From Williamsia soli (GTDB lineage Bacteria; Actinomycetota; Actinomycetes; Mycobacteriales; Mycobacteriaceae), in assembly GCF_017377795.1 (NCBI RefSeq), contig NZ_JAFRDR010000011.1:62001-126000 (forward strand): 64,000 nt of DNA, read 5' to 3'. A program made the translations under genes and the position numbers. Below the pieces are notes generated by a model. It searched no databases, was not told the DNA's origin, and saw nothing but the letters and a program-made list of their open reading frames with translations. Below are positions 54,597 through 63,853 of this stretch, piece by piece (the stretch's first letter is position 1; the number at the start of each line of letters is the position of its first letter).

Positions 54597-54624
54597 TTGT
54601 CGTGTCAGACCCCTGCCGTAGGTT
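54597..54624 (+). promoter_or_regulatory. Predicted promoter of the DUF222-HNH gene
   Basis: TTGTCG (54597-54602) and TAGGTT (54619-54624) are 16 bases apart, and the -10 ends seven bases before ATG 54632. This fits a leaderless transcript. Confidence 0.5.
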
Positions 54625-54631
54625 AGCAAGT

Positions 54632-56464
54632 ATGTTCGAGCCGTGGCCGAGTCTGGACCCTTCCATCACCGGGATAACGCCGGCGATGTCGTTGCGGGCC
54701 AATGACTTGTTGGCCTCGATCGAGCGGGCGTTGACCGGGCAGGGTTATCTGGAGTGGGCCCGTTACGCCTATGCTGCGGAGCTGCACCGCCAGCTCGAGG
54801 CCGAAAGCGTTGCTTCCCACGACTTTCTGCAGGACGCGTACGTCCAGACCGCAGCTCGCGTGGCTTTGGCGAATCGTCTCTCCCAGACGGCAGCCGAGAG
54901 TCATCTCACCTGCGCGCTCGCCTTGCGGGACCGGTTGCCGAGCGTGGCACTAGCGCTCAAGCACGGTCTGGTGGCCTCGCATCACATCCCGAAGATCGTC
55001 TCTCGCACGGATTTGATCGAAGGCACCGACCATGCCGCCGACATCGACCGCGACATCGCAGAGAGTTTGCGCGGCAAAGGGTCGTGGTCGACCAAAGCCA
55101 TGCGGGACATGATCGATGCCACTATTTTCCGGCGCGATCCGGACCTTGTCCGTGAAGACCGCAAGGACGCCAAAGACAAGCGTGGTGTCTGGAGCGAGGG
55201 TGAGCAGAACGGGATGGGCAGCCTCACCGCGACGTTGTCGGCTGAGCACACGGCGATGATCATGAAGCGCTTGGAGATGTTGGCGAAGTCCACCTGCCGA
55301 CGCGATCCGCGCAAGAAGGCCCAGCGGATGTCCGATGCGTTGTTCGCGATCACGATGGGCCGTGAGTTCGCGTGCCTGTGCGATGAGGACGAAGAACATC
55401 CGTGTGAGGCGGAGATCTGGCCGCTGCCGAGGACGCAGAAGATCGGTGGGGTCGACGTCAAAATTGTGCTCCACGCGATAGCGAACCAGTCCACCCTCGA
55501 CGGTGACGACGACGAGCCGGGCTACCTCGAAGGCCATGGCGTCATCTCCGCCGAACACGCTCGCGACCTCGCCGAGCAGGACACGACAAAAGTGCGGCCC
55601 ACGGGCAACAAGAAAAGACCGGCACCCAAAGCTGCGCCGGAGCCCGCCCCGGAACCAGCGGAGACCGCATCAGGCTCCGAGACACCGGCTACAGCTGATG
55701 TTTCGGACGCGCATACGACGGCCGATCCGGGCGAGGACGTCGCCAGCGAATCCGAGGGCAGGAACACCTCGAGCGACACCGCGGGTGCACACGGTGCTTG
55801 CTCGTCATCGCAACCGAACCGCAAAGCCCGTCGCGCGGCGAAGAAGGCCGCCACCAGGACGATGAATATGCCCGCACCCCCGAAGGATCCCCGATTGGGT
55901 TCTCTGAAAGACGTCGACTGGGACAAGGTCACGCCGCGTGCCTTCGAGGTGATCCCGCTTCCTCCGGTCAAACCCGGCGACCACTACCGGCCCTCAGCGG
56001 TTCTCGATGCCTTCCTTCGAATGCGTGACCTGTATTGCATGTGGCCTGGCTGCAACAAAACCGCATGGACGGCTGACCTTGACCACACCACCGAATACAA
56101 CCACGAGAACCCCGCCGCCGGCGGCCATACGCACCCGACTGGAATGAAAGCGCTCTGCCGTTTTCACCATCTGCTGAAAACGCATTCGGACTGGGTCGAT
56201 GACCAGTACATGGACAGCCGTGGACGCACCCGAACCGTGGTCATCACCCCCGAGGGCCGCACCTACGACGGTCCAGCCTGGACAGGCGACGACCTCTTCC
56301 CAGCGCTACAAAACATCGAGTGGCAAGACGCGGCCCCTGCGCCACCGCGCAGACCACAACCGGATCAACCAACCCGTACGCGGTCCAGAACCGAGGACAA
56401 ACACCGACGTCGACAACAGGAGCGCAATCGCAACCGGCTGCGTCGCGAGTTGCTCGATGAATAA
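54632..56464 (+). CDS. DUF222 / HNH endonuclease family protein
   Basis: A 13E12-type mobile-like protein of mycolata. The N-terminal DUF222 domain (about residues 10-295) is followed by a long Ala/Pro/Glu/Ser-rich disordered linker (about 320-415) and a C-terminal HNH nuclease core: YCMWPGCNKTAWTADLDHTT, then HPTGMKALCRFHHLLKTHSD (about 469-520), with the zinc-ribbon cysteines and the active His. The tail is Arg-rich (RRRQQERNRNRLRRELL). Such genes are multi-copy in these genomes and their role is unresolved. ATG 54632 is supported by a well-placed promoter. About 610 residues. Confidence 0.92.
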   Translation: MFEPWPSLDPSITGITPAMSLRANDLLASIERALTGQGYLEWARYAYAAELHRQLEAESVASHDFLQDAYVQTAARVALANRLSQTAAESHLTCALALRDRLPSVALALKHGLVASHHIPKIVSRTDLIEGTDHAADIDRDIAESLRGKGSWSTKAMRDMIDATIFRRDPDLVREDRKDAKDKRGVWSEGEQNGMGSLTATLSAEHTAMIMKRLEMLAKSTCRRDPRKKAQRMSDALFAITMGREFACLCDEDEEHPCEAEIWPLPRTQKIGGVDVKIVLHAIANQSTLDGDDDEPGYLEGHGVISAEHARDLAEQDTTKVRPTGNKKRPAPKAAPEPAPEPAETASGSETPATADVSDAHTTADPGEDVASESEGRNTSSDTAGAHGACSSSQPNRKARRAAKKAATRTMNMPAPPKDPRLGSLKDVDWDKVTPRAFEVIPLPPVKPGDHYRPSAVLDAFLRMRDLYCMWPGCNKTAWTADLDHTTEYNHENPAAGGHTHPTGMKALCRFHHLLKTHSDWVDDQYMDSRGRTRTVVITPEGRTYDGPAWTGDDLFPALQNIEWQDAAPAPPRRPQPDQPTRTRSRTEDKHRRRQQERNRNRLRRELLDE

Positions 56465-56503
56465 CCGGTGTCCTGGACACGGTGCATAGGTCAGACTGCT
56501 CTG

Positions 56504-57916
56504 ATGCTGTTGACCATTTCCGCCGAACGTTCGCCGGCCCTCGCAGTGCCGAGCGATCTGGGCTTCCTCCTGCACAAGCATCCGGAGAAGGTGCAACCGT
56601 TCAACGTGTACGGAGGTACAGCGCACGTCTTCTACCCCGAGGTCACCGACGTCCGGTGCACCGTCGCAATGGTGCTCGAGGTCGACCCGGTCGCATTGGT
56701 ACGCGGGCGGTCTGGTTCCAATGACGGATTCGCACTGGGACAGTACGTGAACGACCGCCCGTACGTGGCGTCGTCGCTGCTGTCGGTGGCTATGGGAAAG
56801 GTGTTCCGCTCGGCACTGAACGGGCACTGCGCGGCGCGTGCAGATCTGGTCGACACTGAGTTACCGCTGACCATCACGCTGCCTGCAGTTCCGGGTGAAC
56901 CGGATGTCGTGCGTCGACTGTTCGAGCCGATGGGATGGCAGGTAAGCGCTGCCCCGCCAGCGCTGGATCAGACGCGACCGGACTGGGGCGATGCACCGAT
57001 GGTCTCGTTGACCCTGCGCGGCGATCTGCGGCTGTCAGAGGCGCTGAACCACCTCTACGTTCTGCTGCCGGTTCTCGATGACGCCAAGCACTACTGGGTC
57101 GACGACGCTGAGGTCGACAAGCTGGTCAGGGCAGGATCGGGATGGCTGGCGACGCACCAGGAGCGGGAATTCATCACGCATCGCTACCTTGCCCACCAGC
57201 GCGGGCTGAAAGACGCTGCGACTCAGCGGTTGATCGAACTGGATGACAGACCCGTCGACGACGCAGTGCAGGACGAGGAGCCTGCGGTGCAGCGCCCCCT
57301 GGTCCGTCTGCGTCACGATGCGGTCCTCGAGGTCGTGCGTGAGCTCAGACCGGCGTCGATCGTCGACCTCGGTTGCGGTCCTGGCGCCCTGCTGGGCTCT
57401 TTGCTCGAACTGCAGGGGGTCGCGAAGGTGATCGGCACGGAAGTGTCCGACACCTCGCTGACGAAGGCCGCGAAGCGGCTGCACGTGACGGAGATGACCG
57501 AGCGGCAATCGGCTCGGTTGTCGTTGCTGCTCTCGTCGCTGCAGTATGAGGACGATCGACTCGAGAACCTCGACCTGGCCATCCTCATGGAGGTCGTCGA
57601 GCACATCGACCTCGATCGGCTGCCGGCTGTGGTGGCCAACGTGTTCGGAGCGATGCGGCCAGGTCATGTCGTGATCACGACACCCAACGCCGAGTACAAC
57701 GTGCGCTATCCGGCGTTGATGGGAGGCGGTTTTCGGCACCCCGATCACCGCTTCGAGTGGACTCGGGATGAGTTCACCGCGTGGGCCGGATCGGTCGGTG
57801 AGGCCTACGGTTACGACATTGTTCTGCGGCCTGTGGGTGAACTCGACGGTGAGGTCGGCTCACCGACGCAGATGGCTGTGTTCAGTCGGCGCGCAGAGTC
57901 GGGGGTCAACGCATGA
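56504..57916 (+). CDS. hen1: RNA 3'-terminal ribose 2'-O-methyltransferase Hen1
   Basis: Bacterial Hen1 methylates the 2'-OH at the 3' end of a cleaved RNA, so that the repaired RNA resists re-cutting. The N-terminal domain (about residues 1-235) is the part that contacts and activates Pnkp. The C-terminal methyltransferase has VDLGCGPGALLGSLLE (AdoMet site, about 286-301), the metal site MEVVEHIDLDRLP (about 362-374) and the far HPDHRFEWT segment, all typical of Hen1. ATG 56504 gives 470 residues. Its stop overlaps the pnkp ATG (ATGA), so the pair is coupled. Confidence 0.95.
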   Translation: MLLTISAERSPALAVPSDLGFLLHKHPEKVQPFNVYGGTAHVFYPEVTDVRCTVAMVLEVDPVALVRGRSGSNDGFALGQYVNDRPYVASSLLSVAMGKVFRSALNGHCAARADLVDTELPLTITLPAVPGEPDVVRRLFEPMGWQVSAAPPALDQTRPDWGDAPMVSLTLRGDLRLSEALNHLYVLLPVLDDAKHYWVDDAEVDKLVRAGSGWLATHQEREFITHRYLAHQRGLKDAATQRLIELDDRPVDDAVQDEEPAVQRPLVRLRHDAVLEVVRELRPASIVDLGCGPGALLGSLLELQGVAKVIGTEVSDTSLTKAAKRLHVTEMTERQSARLSLLLSSLQYEDDRLENLDLAILMEVVEHIDLDRLPAVVANVFGAMRPGHVVITTPNAEYNVRYPALMGGGFRHPDHRFEWTRDEFTAWAGSVGEAYGYDIVLRPVGELDGEVGSPTQMAVFSRRAESGVNA

Positions 57917-60408
57917 GCGAGTTGAGCATTCCCGAACTCTCCCTGGTGCTCCTCATCGGTACGAGCGGGTCCGGGAAGTCGACGTTCGCTGCGACACACT
58001 TCGCATCGACGGAGATCGTGTCCAGCGACGCCTGCCGAGCGATGGTCTCCGACGACCCCAACGACCAGACCGCGACGACGGACGCGTTCGCCCTGCTCGA
58101 GTACATCGCGGGCAAACGCCTCGATCGTGGTCGTCTTACGGTCATCGATGCGACCAACGTGCAGCCCTCGTCCCGAAAGTCGTTGCTCGCGTTGGCCAAG
58201 GACCACGACGTGCTGCCGGTGGCGATCGTCTTGGACCTACCAACCGCGGTAGCGTTGGAGCGCAATGCGTCTCGACCTGACCGCGACTTCGGCGCCCACG
58301 TCATCAAGCGCCAGCACGATCAGTTGCGGCGGTCTCTGCGCGGCCTCAAACGCGAAGGATTTCGCACGATCCACGTTCTGGACTCGGCGGAGGCCGTCGC
58401 GCAGGCGTCGATCGTTCGAACCCGACTGTTCAATGATCAGCGGGACCAACATGGTCCGTTCGATGTGATCGGCGACGTACACGGATGTCGCGAGGAACTG
58501 GAAACGTTGCTCGCCTCCCTGGGCTACGTGATCACCCGCGACGTCAGTGGCCGCCCGGTCGACGCGTCGCACCCGACCGGCCGGAAAGCAATCTTTGTCG
58601 GAGATCTGGTCGATCGTGGACCGGACTCCACAGGCGTGCTCCGTCTGGTGATGGGCATGGTCCGAAGCGACAGCGCGCTGTGCGTATCGGGTAATCACGA
58701 AGCGAAACTCGTTCGTGCGCTGTCGCGAAAAGACGTCAAACCGACGCACGGACTGAAAGAGACACTGGATCAGCTCGCCGCTGAGGACGAATCATTTGTC
58801 AGCGAGGTCCGTCGGTTCTGCGATGGGCTCGTCGCTCACTACGTGCTCGACGACGGCAAACTCGTTGTTGCGCATGCCGGTCTGAAGGAGAAGTACCACG
58901 GGCGGGCATCGGGACGGGTCCGCGCATTCGCGCTGTACGGAGATACGAGCGGCGAGACGGACGAGTTCGGGTTGCCGATTCGCTACCCGTGGGCCGATGA
59001 CTACCGTGGGTCCGCGATGGTGCTGTACGGGCACACCCCGGTGCCCGAGACCGAATGGATCAACGACACTCTGTGCCTCGACACCGGTTGTGTTTTCGGC
59101 GGAAGCCTGACTGCACTGCGCTATCCAGAACGCGAGGTCGTCTCGGTGCCCGCGACAACCACGTACTACGAACCGGTGCGTCCGCTGGCTCCGCCGGAAC
59201 GTGATCCGAAGGTGTTGACTCTGAACGACATTCTCGGTCACCGCGTGATCGAAACCCGACACATGGGGCGCCTGTCGCTTCGTGAGGAGAACGCAGCCGG
59301 CGCTCTGGAAGTCATGAGCCGGTTCGCGATCGCCCCTGCGCAGCTGATCTACTTGCCGCCGACGATGTCGCCGGTCGACAGCTCGTCGCGGGACGGCGTC
59401 CTCGAGCATCCGGACGAGGCGTTCAGTCACTACGCGAAGCGTGCCGTCGACCGCGTAATCTGCGAGGAGAAGCACATGGGGTCGCGCGCCATCGTGCGCG
59501 TCGCCGCCGACGGAACCGGCGTCATCTATTCTCGCACCGGCCGGGCGTTCTTCGACGCCGACCGGCAGGCGGTGGTGTTGACGCGGATCGCTGATGCCAT
59601 CGCCAAGGCTGGTATCTGGACCGAACTCGGGGCAAGCTGGTTGCTGCTGGACACCGAGGTACTGCCGTGGACGGCGAAGGCCGAGGCCATGGTCCGCAGC
59701 CAGTACGCGAAGGTCGGTGCGGCGGCGGCAACCTCGCTTCCCGCCGCAATCGACGTGCTCGAGGCCGCCGCGGCTCGCGGCGCCGACATCGGAGACCTGC
59801 TTGCTCGAACGCGGTCGCGGGCCGCCAACGCCGAACGCTTTGTCGACTCATACCGCCGATACGTGCAGCCGATCGACAATCCGCTGGGCATTCAGGTGGC
59901 GCCCTTTCAAGTGCTGGCCGGTGACACGGGCACGTACGAGACGCGGGACCACCTATGGCACCTCGACATCGCAGATCGCCTGGTGGACAACGACCCGGAA
60001 CTGTTCAGGACCACAAGGCGACTCCTGGTCGAGACCGCCGACGACACATCGCGTGCAGCGGGAGTGGCGTGGTGGGAGGACCTGACGGCAGCCGGCGGGG
60101 AAGGCATGGTCGTCAAGCCGTTGAGCAATCTGGTCCGCGGCTCCAAAGGTTTGGTACAACCGGGACTGAAGGTCCGAGGCCCCGAATATCTGCGCATCAT
60201 CTACGGCGCCGACTACACCGACCCGGACACACTGGCCCGGCTCAAGCAGCGCAATCTCGGCCACAAGCGGTCGATGGCATTGCGCGAGTACGCGCTTGGA
60301 CTGGAGGCTGTCAGTCGTGCCGTTGACGGCGACCCTGTGTGGCAGGTCCACCAGTGTGTGTTCGGTGTTCTCGCCATGGAGTCGGAACCGGTCGATCCGC
60401 GACTGTGA
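57913..60408 (+). CDS. pnkp: Polynucleotide kinase-phosphatase-ligase Pnkp
   Basis: Bacterial Pnkp heals and seals broken RNA together with Hen1. Three modules are visible: a 5' kinase with P-loop IGTSGSGKSTFAATHF (about residues 15-30); a metallophosphatase with VIGDVHGCREELETLL (183 on), FVGDLVDRGPDS and VSGNHEAKL; and a ligase-like adenylyltransferase with the nucleotidyl Lys in EEKHMGSRAIVRV (about 520) and downstream GEGMVVKPL and GLKVRG. Length is 831 residues, close to the Clostridium thermocellum enzyme. Its targets are probably tRNAs cut by ribotoxins, which is family knowledge. Confidence 0.96.
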   Translation: MSELSIPELSLVLLIGTSGSGKSTFAATHFASTEIVSSDACRAMVSDDPNDQTATTDAFALLEYIAGKRLDRGRLTVIDATNVQPSSRKSLLALAKDHDVLPVAIVLDLPTAVALERNASRPDRDFGAHVIKRQHDQLRRSLRGLKREGFRTIHVLDSAEAVAQASIVRTRLFNDQRDQHGPFDVIGDVHGCREELETLLASLGYVITRDVSGRPVDASHPTGRKAIFVGDLVDRGPDSTGVLRLVMGMVRSDSALCVSGNHEAKLVRALSRKDVKPTHGLKETLDQLAAEDESFVSEVRRFCDGLVAHYVLDDGKLVVAHAGLKEKYHGRASGRVRAFALYGDTSGETDEFGLPIRYPWADDYRGSAMVLYGHTPVPETEWINDTLCLDTGCVFGGSLTALRYPEREVVSVPATTTYYEPVRPLAPPERDPKVLTLNDILGHRVIETRHMGRLSLREENAAGALEVMSRFAIAPAQLIYLPPTMSPVDSSSRDGVLEHPDEAFSHYAKRAVDRVICEEKHMGSRAIVRVAADGTGVIYSRTGRAFFDADRQAVVLTRIADAIAKAGIWTELGASWLLLDTEVLPWTAKAEAMVRSQYAKVGAAAATSLPAAIDVLEAAAARGADIGDLLARTRSRAANAERFVDSYRRYVQPIDNPLGIQVAPFQVLAGDTGTYETRDHLWHLDIADRLVDNDPELFRTTRRLLVETADDTSRAAGVAWWEDLTAAGGEGMVVKPLSNLVRGSKGLVQPGLKVRGPEYLRIIYGADYTDPDTLARLKQRNLGHKRSMALREYALGLEAVSRAVDGDPVWQVHQCVFGVLAMESEPVDPRL

Positions 60409-60420
60409 AGCCGGGCTCGA

Positions 60421-61422
60421 TCAGCCTTCTTCGGGTAAGAGGTTTCTCCGGTCGAGCACGTAGAGCAGTCCGAGTGACGGCAGGACGAGAAGTCCGGCAG
60501 CGATCGTCGCCACCAGCAGGGCCCCGAGCGTGCCGGATGGCGCAGCAGCATCGGTGACAGTGACACTTTCGGGCAGCAGGTAGGGGGTTTGCGCGACGCC
60601 GAAGGCGACCATGGCGGCGCCCACTGCCGCGTACGACAGCCACTGCGGAAAACGATTGTCTCGCCGAATGATCAGTACGAGCGACGCGACACCGCACAAC
60701 CCGGACAGGATCATCAAGGGGAGTGCCCTGGACGTCAGACCGTCGAACAGATACGTGGCGTACTCCCACAGCACGAAGATGCCTGCTGTGAAAGCGATCC
60801 CGGCAACGACGGCAGCACCGATGGCGCGCTTGCGGAAATACTCGGTCATCTCGTCGTCGCCGAGCCGGTGAGCATCACAGATGAGATTGACTGCGGCCAG
60901 ATAAGCCGCGACGATCACGGCGAGAACCCCGCCGAGGATGGATACCGGATTCATCCAGCTCGCGAACGGATCATCGGCCCGGCCGCCTGGCGGAACGTGC
61001 CCGGATGCGATCGAACCGATCACGGCTCCGAGGCAGTACGGGACGAGGACCGACGACGCCGCGAACACTGCACCGAAGGTGCGCTGGTCGCGGGTGCGCA
61101 GGACTGCTTTCCGAAACGCAAAACTCGACCCGCGGAGCACGATCCCGAACGCCGCGATGGACAGCGGCACGAACAACGTCAGCGTGATCGACGCGTACAC
61201 CTGAGGAAATGCGGTCCACAGCACCACGAAACTGAAGATCAGCCAGACGTGATTGGCCTCCCACACCGGTCCGATGGAACGGTCGATGAGTTCGCGGGGC
61301 CGCGCTCCCGCACGGGTCCCTCCCGCGACGAGGTCCCAGAATCCGGCCCCGAAGTCGGCACCACCGAGCATCGCGTAGGCCACGATGCCGATCATCAGGG
61401 CGATTGCGATCAGCGAGCTCAT
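60421..61422 (-). CDS. cydB: Cytochrome bd ubiquinol oxidase subunit II
   Basis: CydB is the second core subunit of cytochrome bd, a quinol oxidase with high oxygen affinity. The typical start LIAIALMIGIVAYAMLGGAD, GFWDLVAGG, and the conserved PVWEANHVWLIFSFVVLWTA are present, followed by the multi-helix core. ATG 61422 overlaps the cydA stop by four bases. Length is 333 residues. The cydDC exporter genes are not in the window beyond it. Confidence 0.95.
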   Translation of the reverse strand: MSSLIAIALMIGIVAYAMLGGADFGAGFWDLVAGGTRAGARPRELIDRSIGPVWEANHVWLIFSFVVLWTAFPQVYASITLTLFVPLSIAAFGIVLRGSSFAFRKAVLRTRDQRTFGAVFAASSVLVPYCLGAVIGSIASGHVPPGGRADDPFASWMNPVSILGGVLAVIVAAYLAAVNLICDAHRLGDDEMTEYFRKRAIGAAVVAGIAFTAGIFVLWEYATYLFDGLTSRALPLMILSGLCGVASLVLIIRRDNRFPQWLSYAAVGAAMVAFGVAQTPYLLPESVTVTDAAAPSGTLGALLVATIAAGLLVLPSLGLLYVLDRRNLLPEEG

Positions 61423-62837
61423 CGGTCGGGCACCGCTTCGCTCGGCCCGTACGGAACACCGACGTCGTCGTCTGTCTGCTCGGCCTCGTCGGCAGCGCGG
61501 AACCGTCTGGTCATGTGCCTGAGCACCAGTATCGTCGTGACGCCAAGAGCCAGATAGATCACGAACACCACGATGAACGTGAGCCACACGCTGGTGTTGG
61601 CGGTCGCCGCGTCCTCGACCTTCATGAAGTTGTAGACGATCCACGGTTGCCTGCCGACCTCGGAGACGATCCAGCCCGCCTCCATGGTGATCACGGCAAG
61701 GACTCCGCAGCACGCCGCGATCCGCAGGAACCACTTGCTCTGCGGCATGTCCTTCCGGAAGACCCAGCAGGCGGCGTACCAGAGCGCGATCAGCAACAAG
61801 AACGAACCGAGACCCACCATCACGTCCCAGGCGAGATGCACCACGTTGGCCTGGTGGAAAGAGGGTCGGTCGCCCTCGGGGAAACTCTTCAATCCCTGTA
61901 CGACGGTGGACGTACCGGAGGAGGGATCGGACAGGATCGACGCCATCCCCGGTATCGGGATCCCGCCGCGCACGTTGCCGTCCTCGTCGAGGTAGCCGAG
62001 CAATGTCTCCGGCACGTCGGCGCTGGTTTCGGGGACGATTTCCATCGCGGCGAACTTCATGGGCTGGTTGGTGTACACCCACCGGGCGAGGGCGTCTCCG
62101 ATGGCCATTTGCGGGACCATCGCCGCGCTCGCGACCGAGAACGGGATGATGAAGCCGATGCGGTGGTAGCGGTCGCGTCTGCCGCGGAGCATGCCGACCG
62201 CGTAGACGGACGCAACCAGGAACCCGCCGACGACGTAGGCGGCAACGATCATGTGTGCCGACTGCAACGGCATCGACTTGTTGAAGATGACTCCGAGCGG
62301 GTCGACCTCCGTCACATTGCCGGCGGCGTCGAGGGTGAAACCGGACGGCGTGTTCATCCAGGCGTTGGCGGCGATCACGGATGCACTGCCCAAGACGCCG
62401 GACAGGACGATGGGAATCCCGGTGATGAAGTGCGTCCAGGGCTTCAGTCGTTTCCAGCCGTAGATGTAGATGGCCACGAAGATCGCTTCGAGGAAGAAGA
62501 ACAGACCTTCGAAGGCGAAGGGTATCCCGAACGCCTCGCCCCATTTGCCCATGAATCGTGGCCAGAGCAAACCGAATTCGAAGGAGAGCACCGTTCCGGT
62601 CACCGCACCGACGGCGAAGGTCACCGCCATGTACTTCGACCACCGCTGGGCAAGCCGCATCGCGTCGGCATCTCCATGACGGATGCCGCGATAGTTCGCG
62701 ATGAGCGTCATGAACGCCCACGACACCCCGAGCGGCACCAGGATGATGTGGAACGCGAGGGTGAAGGCCATCTGCGAGCGTGCCCAGGGGAGGGGGTCGA
62801 CCGTCGGCAATGCCAGGACGAGTTGCGACGTGCTCAC
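61419..62837 (-). CDS. cydA: Cytochrome bd ubiquinol oxidase subunit I
   Basis: CydA holds hemes b558, b595 and d and the quinol site. Heme ligands can be seen: MAFTLAFHIILVPLGVSW (His near residue 30), MPLQSAHMIVAAYVVGGF (second His), and MEAGWIVSEVGRQPW in the core. The Q-loop region between helices is the short type found in actinobacteria. GTG 62837 follows GGAGGG at seven bases and gives 472 residues. It is the first gene of the cydAB operon. Confidence 0.95.
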   Translation of the reverse strand: MSTSQLVLALPTVDPLPWARSQMAFTLAFHIILVPLGVSWAFMTLIANYRGIRHGDADAMRLAQRWSKYMAVTFAVGAVTGTVLSFEFGLLWPRFMGKWGEAFGIPFAFEGLFFFLEAIFVAIYIYGWKRLKPWTHFITGIPIVLSGVLGSASVIAANAWMNTPSGFTLDAAGNVTEVDPLGVIFNKSMPLQSAHMIVAAYVVGGFLVASVYAVGMLRGRRDRYHRIGFIIPFSVASAAMVPQMAIGDALARWVYTNQPMKFAAMEIVPETSADVPETLLGYLDEDGNVRGGIPIPGMASILSDPSSGTSTVVQGLKSFPEGDRPSFHQANVVHLAWDVMVGLGSFLLLIALWYAACWVFRKDMPQSKWFLRIAACCGVLAVITMEAGWIVSEVGRQPWIVYNFMKVEDAATANTSVWLTFIVVFVIYLALGVTTILVLRHMTRRFRAADEAEQTDDDVGVPYGPSEAVPDR

Positions 62838-62951
62838 GACGGGCCCTCCCGTTCCCGCGCAGACCGATCTGGGCGGACAGGATGTTTCTAACACGAACGG
62901 CCTCGGCGCGCCGGGTGTCGCAATTATCGGGGTGAAGCCTGGCTGGTCTCG

Positions 62952-63818
62952 CTACCGCGGATCAAACCCGCGCTCGGCCAGCGTGTCCAGCATCTTCACC
63001 GAACCTCGGAATGGATCGCCGTCTCGCGGCCAGTGGATGATGACGTCGGTGAACCCGAGTTCACCCGCACGTCCGACCAACTCGTCGAACGAGTCGAGGC
63101 TGGACAGCGAGAACTGCGGCGAGGCATCAACATTGAGATAACGATCGAAGTTCGAAGAATCGCGACCTCTTCGGGCGAGGGCTTCCTCGAGCACCTCGCA
63201 ACTGCGAGCGACACCGGCAAACCACTCGTCAAGGGTCTCGGACTCCAAGCCCGTCGTCATCCAGGCGTCGCCGTGCTCGACGGCGAATCGAACGGACCGA
63301 GGGCCGTTTCCCGCCAGAATGAACGGAACCCGTTTGCGGACCGAACCACCGACGAGCCTCATGTTGCGGGCCCGGTAGTACTCGCCATCGGCACTGACGT
63401 GGTCCTCGTCGAGCAGCCGGTCGAGGAGCAGCGTGAACTCCTGGAAGCGGTCCACCTTCTGCTTCGCCGTCATCGGGGGCTCACCCTGCACGCCATCGTC
63501 AGGGGTGCCGCCGGCACCAAGACCCAGCAACAGCCGATCGCCGGCGATGTCGAGGAGGGTCTCGACCTCGCGTGAAAACGACACCGGGTGCCGAAAGTTC
63601 GGGGACACGACAAAGGAACCGAGCTTGAGTTTTGAAGTCACCAGCGCCAGCGCGGTCATCGTCGGCACACTGGAGAACCATCGCGCTTCAGGCAGACCGC
63701 CCCATACCAGGTGGTCGAACACCCACCCGTGGTCGAAGCCCATTTCCTCGACGCGTTCCCATTTCGGGCGCGCCTCGTGCCACGACTGGTCCGGCAGAAT
63801 CGAGATCCCATAACGCAT
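62952..63818 (-). CDS. LLM-class F420-dependent oxidoreductase
   Basis: A TIM-barrel luciferase-like oxidoreductase of 288 residues, related to TIGR-type F420 enzymes. Signature parts are MGFDHGWVFDHLVWGG, TSKLKLGSFVVSPNFRHPVS, LDIAGDRLLLGLGAGG and PFILAGNGPRSVRFAVEHGD. The cofactor is probably F420, by family. Substrate unknown. It lies 114 bases upstream of cydA on the same strand; no strong signal separates the two. Confidence 0.88.
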   Translation of the reverse strand: MRYGISILPDQSWHEARPKWERVEEMGFDHGWVFDHLVWGGLPEARWFSSVPTMTALALVTSKLKLGSFVVSPNFRHPVSFSREVETLLDIAGDRLLLGLGAGGTPDDGVQGEPPMTAKQKVDRFQEFTLLLDRLLDEDHVSADGEYYRARNMRLVGGSVRKRVPFILAGNGPRSVRFAVEHGDAWMTTGLESETLDEWFAGVARSCEVLEEALARRGRDSSNFDRYLNVDASPQFSLSSLDSFDELVGRAGELGFTDVIIHWPRDGDPFRGSVKMLDTLAERGFDPR

Positions 63819-63853
63819 TCGGCGAGCCTAGCCCGCGGATCGGGGGTACGGGG

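Noticed and set aside
61423-62721. Frame open for 433 codons upstream of cydB
   Set aside because: It lies inside cydA in another frame and is Arg/His-rich nonsense; cydB starts at 61422 with a coupled ATG.
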